A stretch of 64,000 nucleotides of DNA from Arenibacter amylolyticus (GTDB taxonomy: Bacteria > Bacteroidota > Bacteroidia > Flavobacteriales > Flavobacteriaceae). The stretch covers positions 1-64,000 of the forward strand of contig NZ_MTAZ01000032.1 in the NCBI RefSeq assembly GCF_002150785.1, read 5' to 3'. Made by a program: the position numbers and the translations under genes. The notes below the pieces were generated by a model. The model worked only from the letters and a program-made list of their open reading frames with translations, ran no database searches and was not told the origin of the DNA. Below are positions 61,696 through 64,000 of this stretch, piece by piece (within the stretch, counting starts at the first letter, position 1; each line of letters opens with the position of its first letter).

Positions 61696-62973
61696 ATGAC
61701 ATTTAAAGAATTAGGTATTATAGAACCTATCCTAAAAGCCCTAGCGGCAGAAGGCTATACAAAACCCACCCCAATTCAAGAGCAATCCATTCCCATTCTA
61801 CTAAAAGGTAAAGATCTATTGGGCTGTGCACAAACCGGGACGGGTAAAACTGCCGCCTTTTCCATTCCCATTATCCAACAATTGGTTTTAGACCGTGAAG
61901 CAGATGGGCAGCAACGCAAAATTAGAACATTGGTAGTAACTCCTACCCGCGAATTGGCGATACAAATTGGAGAGAACTTCACCTCCTATGCCAGACATAC
62001 CGGCATTAGAAATACGGTTATTTTTGGAGGGGTTAAACAGGGAAGACAAACCGATGCCCTTAAGAGGGGCGTAGACGTACTTATAGCAACTCCAGGAAGA
62101 TTGTTAGACCTAATGAATCAAGGTTTCATCTCCCTTAAAGATATAAAGTACGCCGTATTGGATGAAGCAGACCAGATGCTGGACATGGGCTTTATTCACG
62201 ATATTAAAAAAATTATTGCCAAACTACCCAACAACAGACAATCGCTTTTCTTTTCGGCTACCATGCCCAAGGCTATCGTTGAATTGTCCAGAAAACTATT
62301 GGGCGATTTTGAGCAAGTTACTATTAAACCTCAGCAGGCCACCGCGGAAAAGGTAGAACAAGCTATCTATTTTGTAGCCAAAAAGAATAAGCCCAAATTA
62401 CTGACCCATCTACTGGAAAAAGACCCCAACGATTCTACCTTGGTATTTTCCAGAACCAAGCACGGTGCCAATAAAATTGTAAAACAATTGGCTAAAGCAG
62501 ATATTAAAGCAGAAGCCATTCATGGCAACAAATCCCAGAATGCACGACAAAAGAGCTTGGGCGATTTTAAAAATGGGGATTTAAAGGTGCTTATTGCTAC
62601 AGATATTGCCGCAAGGGGGATTGATGTAGAGGATTTATCCTTGGTGATCAATTACGACCTTCCCAATGTTCCTGAAACATACGTTCACCGTATTGGAAGA
62701 ACTGGAAGGGCTAGTGCCAGCGGAATAGCAGTCTCATTCTGTGATGCAGAAGAAAGACCGTACTTAAAAAGTATCCAAAAGCTAATTAATCAGCAAGTAC
62801 CCACCATTACAGACCATCCCTTTGTAGATGATGGCTTGGAGGAAGTGCCCTTACAGCCAGAAAAGAAGCACGGCAACCACAAGCAGCGACCACGAACCGG
62901 ACATTCCAATCCGCGAGGGGGAAAAAATAACAATAGAGGAAGAAATACTAACCATAGACCTAAAAGGGATTAA
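61696..62973 (+). CDS. rhlE: DEAD-box RNA helicase, RhlE-like
   Basis: ATP-dependent RNA helicase of 425 residues likely acting in ribosome maturation or mRNA decay. Motifs in order: Q motif (YTKPTPIQEQSIP), AQTGTGKT, PTRELAIQ, VLDEADQML, SAT (LFFSATMPK), ATDIAARGIDV and HRIGRTGRA. The C-terminal tail (about 375-425) is basic and rich in Asn, Gly and Arg, without the DbpA RNA-binding domain of the other helicase in this window. Its leader is short, unlike that gene's. A strong terminator follows. Confidence 0.95.
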   Translation: MTFKELGIIEPILKALAAEGYTKPTPIQEQSIPILLKGKDLLGCAQTGTGKTAAFSIPIIQQLVLDREADGQQRKIRTLVVTPTRELAIQIGENFTSYARHTGIRNTVIFGGVKQGRQTDALKRGVDVLIATPGRLLDLMNQGFISLKDIKYAVLDEADQMLDMGFIHDIKKIIAKLPNNRQSLFFSATMPKAIVELSRKLLGDFEQVTIKPQQATAEKVEQAIYFVAKKNKPKLLTHLLEKDPNDSTLVFSRTKHGANKIVKQLAKADIKAEAIHGNKSQNARQKSLGDFKNGDLKVLIATDIAARGIDVEDLSLVINYDLPNVPETYVHRIGRTGRASASGIAVSFCDAEERPYLKSIQKLINQQVPTITDHPFVDDGLEEVPLQPEKKHGNHKQRPRTGHSNPRGGKNNNRGRNTNHRPKRD

Positions 62974-63002
62974 TCTCTTAAAGCGAATATTGAGTTATAA
63001 CG

Positions 63003-63033
63003 ACCGGGGCAAGAAATTGTCCCGGTTTTTTTT
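63003..63033 (+). terminator. Intrinsic terminator of rhlE
   Basis: ACCGGGGCAA pairs with TTGTCCCGGT (one G-T pair) around a GAAA loop and is followed by eight T. It lies 30 bp after the rhlE stop. Confidence 0.9.
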
Positions 63034-63186
63034 ACAAAGGCACTTACCCTTATAAGCTCACAGAATAAAACTCCCCTTTTCACTCCCTTTTTTAATGATT
63101 AATCAATAATTTTTAGTTGGTCATTGAAAAAATAAGGATATTTAAGGCAGTATAAAATCACTTTAATCCATCTTATATTGTCCTTT

Positions 63187-64000
63187 ATGAAAAGTTTGTT
63201 CTCTACCCTCCTTCTTGGAATTACTTTGTTTGCCATTCCGTTACACCTTTCGGCACAAACGACTAATTTGATAAGTTATAATATTAAGTACGACAACACC
63301 CATGACACCATCAATAATTGGAACGACCGAAAGGAAACCATGGTGCAATTACTTCGGCATTACAATGCCGATATTGTGGGAATACAGGAGGGCCTTCACC
63401 GCCAAGTTACCTATTTAAATGGGGCGCTACCAGGGTTTGCCTATGTAGGCGTTGGCCGTGATGACGGTATGCAAAAGGGGGAATACACTGCTATTTTATA
63501 CAATGCGGAAAAATTTAAAGTCTTAAAGACCAATACCTTTTGGTTGTCGGACACCCCCGAAAAAGTTTCTGTAGGCTGGGATGCTGCGCTGGAACGTATT
63601 TGTACCTACGCGCTCTTTGAAAATCTAGAAACAAAAAAGCAATTTTGGGTTTTCAACACCCATTTTGATCACCGAGGTACGAAGGCCAGATCCAATTCTG
63701 CCCAATTAATCTACAAGAAAATTAATGAGATTAATACCAAAGGCACGCCCGTAATTCTTATGGGTGACTTAAATTTAACCCCAGATACCAAGGCCATTCA
63801 GTTTTTACAGCAGTACTTGGCAGATGGCATGGAGATCACTAAAAAGCCCTTTTACGGTCCTGTAGGCACCTTTAATGCCTTTGATCTGGATAGGGTTATA
63901 ACGGACCGGATAGATTATATATTTGTAAAAGATATAGAGGTTCTATCCTATACGCATATTGATGATAGATTGGCGAACAACAAACACATCTCGGACCACT
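63187..64000 (+). CDS. Endonuclease/exonuclease/phosphatase family protein, truncated by the window end
   Basis: An ATG at 63187 opens a frame of 271 codons that runs off the right edge. The protein has a signal peptide (LLLGITLFAIPLHLSAQ) followed by the EEP fold: TNLISYNIKYDN, the metal-binding Glu in VGIQEGLHRQV, the catalytic FNTHFDHRG, MGDLNLTPDT and DRIDYIFVKD. The expected final Asp-His pair is just visible as SDH at the edge. It is exported, so it probably acts on extracellular nucleic acid, sugar phosphate or lipid phosphate. The substrate is unknown and only a few residues seem to be missing. Confidence 0.9.
   Translation, partial: MKSLFSTLLLGITLFAIPLHLSAQTTNLISYNIKYDNTHDTINNWNDRKETMVQLLRHYNADIVGIQEGLHRQVTYLNGALPGFAYVGVGRDDGMQKGEYTAILYNAEKFKVLKTNTFWLSDTPEKVSVGWDAALERICTYALFENLETKKQFWVFNTHFDHRGTKARSNSAQLIYKKINEINTKGTPVILMGDLNLTPDTKAIQFLQQYLADGMEITKKPFYGPVGTFNAFDLDRVITDRIDYIFVKDIEVLSYTHIDDRLANNKHISDH

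Overview
The window reads as an ordinary chromosomal segment of a marine-type member of the Flavobacteriaceae (phylum Bacteroidota). The evidence is its SusC/SusD and Oar-like TonB receptors, FecR/ECF-sigma pairs, the SerB-SerA fusion, LETM1-related and 2TM-domain proteins, DUF4294/DUF4252/DUF6495 families, and -7 boxes of the Bacteroidota form TAnnTTTG. Base composition is A+T-rich throughout. I see no rRNA, tRNA, CRISPR array, prophage or insertion sequence.

Layout. 0.2-4.1 kb: DUF4294 protein, M42 aminopeptidase, hisS and a DUF6495 protein. 4.3-7.5 kb: large Oar-like TonB receptor. 7.5-8.7 kb: rpsF-rpsR-rplI. 8.9-14.8 kb: orphan LytTR regulator, priA, a broken DUF2147 gene, yihY-like gene, nadC and rlmH. 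14.8-25.1 kb: tricorn-like S41 protease, then a SusD/SusC pair with its FecR anti-sigma and ECF sigma factor; a (GTA)12 microsatellite lies between fecR and the sigma gene. 25.6-31.1 kb: SerB-SerA fusion, a SatD/DUF3307 operon with a striking pair of inverted repeats in its promoter, a methyltransferase-like membrane protein, rdgB and a DUF4337-like protein. 31.2-38.1 kb: DEAD-box helicase with a structured leader, SRPBCC protein, TrmH, a Sir2 deacylase lacking zinc cysteines, a helical-repeat protein and purB. 38.3-40.4 kb: a second ECF sigma operon with a putative anti-sigma and two DUF4252 proteins. 40.6-43.7 kb: tandem S41 lipoproteins. 43.8-49.4 kb: cobalamin-riboswitch-controlled BtuB-like receptor divergent from a BtuFCD-type ABC transporter. 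49.6-52.0 kb: rmuC, a small membrane protein and a thioesterase. 52.0-56.0 kb: oxidative pentose phosphate genes pgl, zwf and gnd. 56.4-60.9 kb: LETM1-related protein, then a LytS/LytTR two-component operon with three 2TM proteins and a 2TM domain fused to the kinase. 61.7-64 kb: rhlE and a truncated endonuclease/exonuclease/phosphatase gene running off the end.

Three envelope-signalling units (sigma/FecR/SusCD, sigma/DUF4252, LytS/2TM/LytTR) and two uptake systems sit among housekeeping genes. The observations I consider most worth checking are: the SatD operator-like repeats; the DUF2147 gene broken by an out-of-frame internal deletion whose both ends are still legible; the B12 transporter in which all three genes lack ATG starts, the ATPase apparently lacking any standard start; the (GTA)12 tract between sigma and anti-sigma genes; the long perfect stem in the DEAD-box helicase leader; and the kinase-2TM fusion operon. 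I found no clearly unprecedented multi-gene system.
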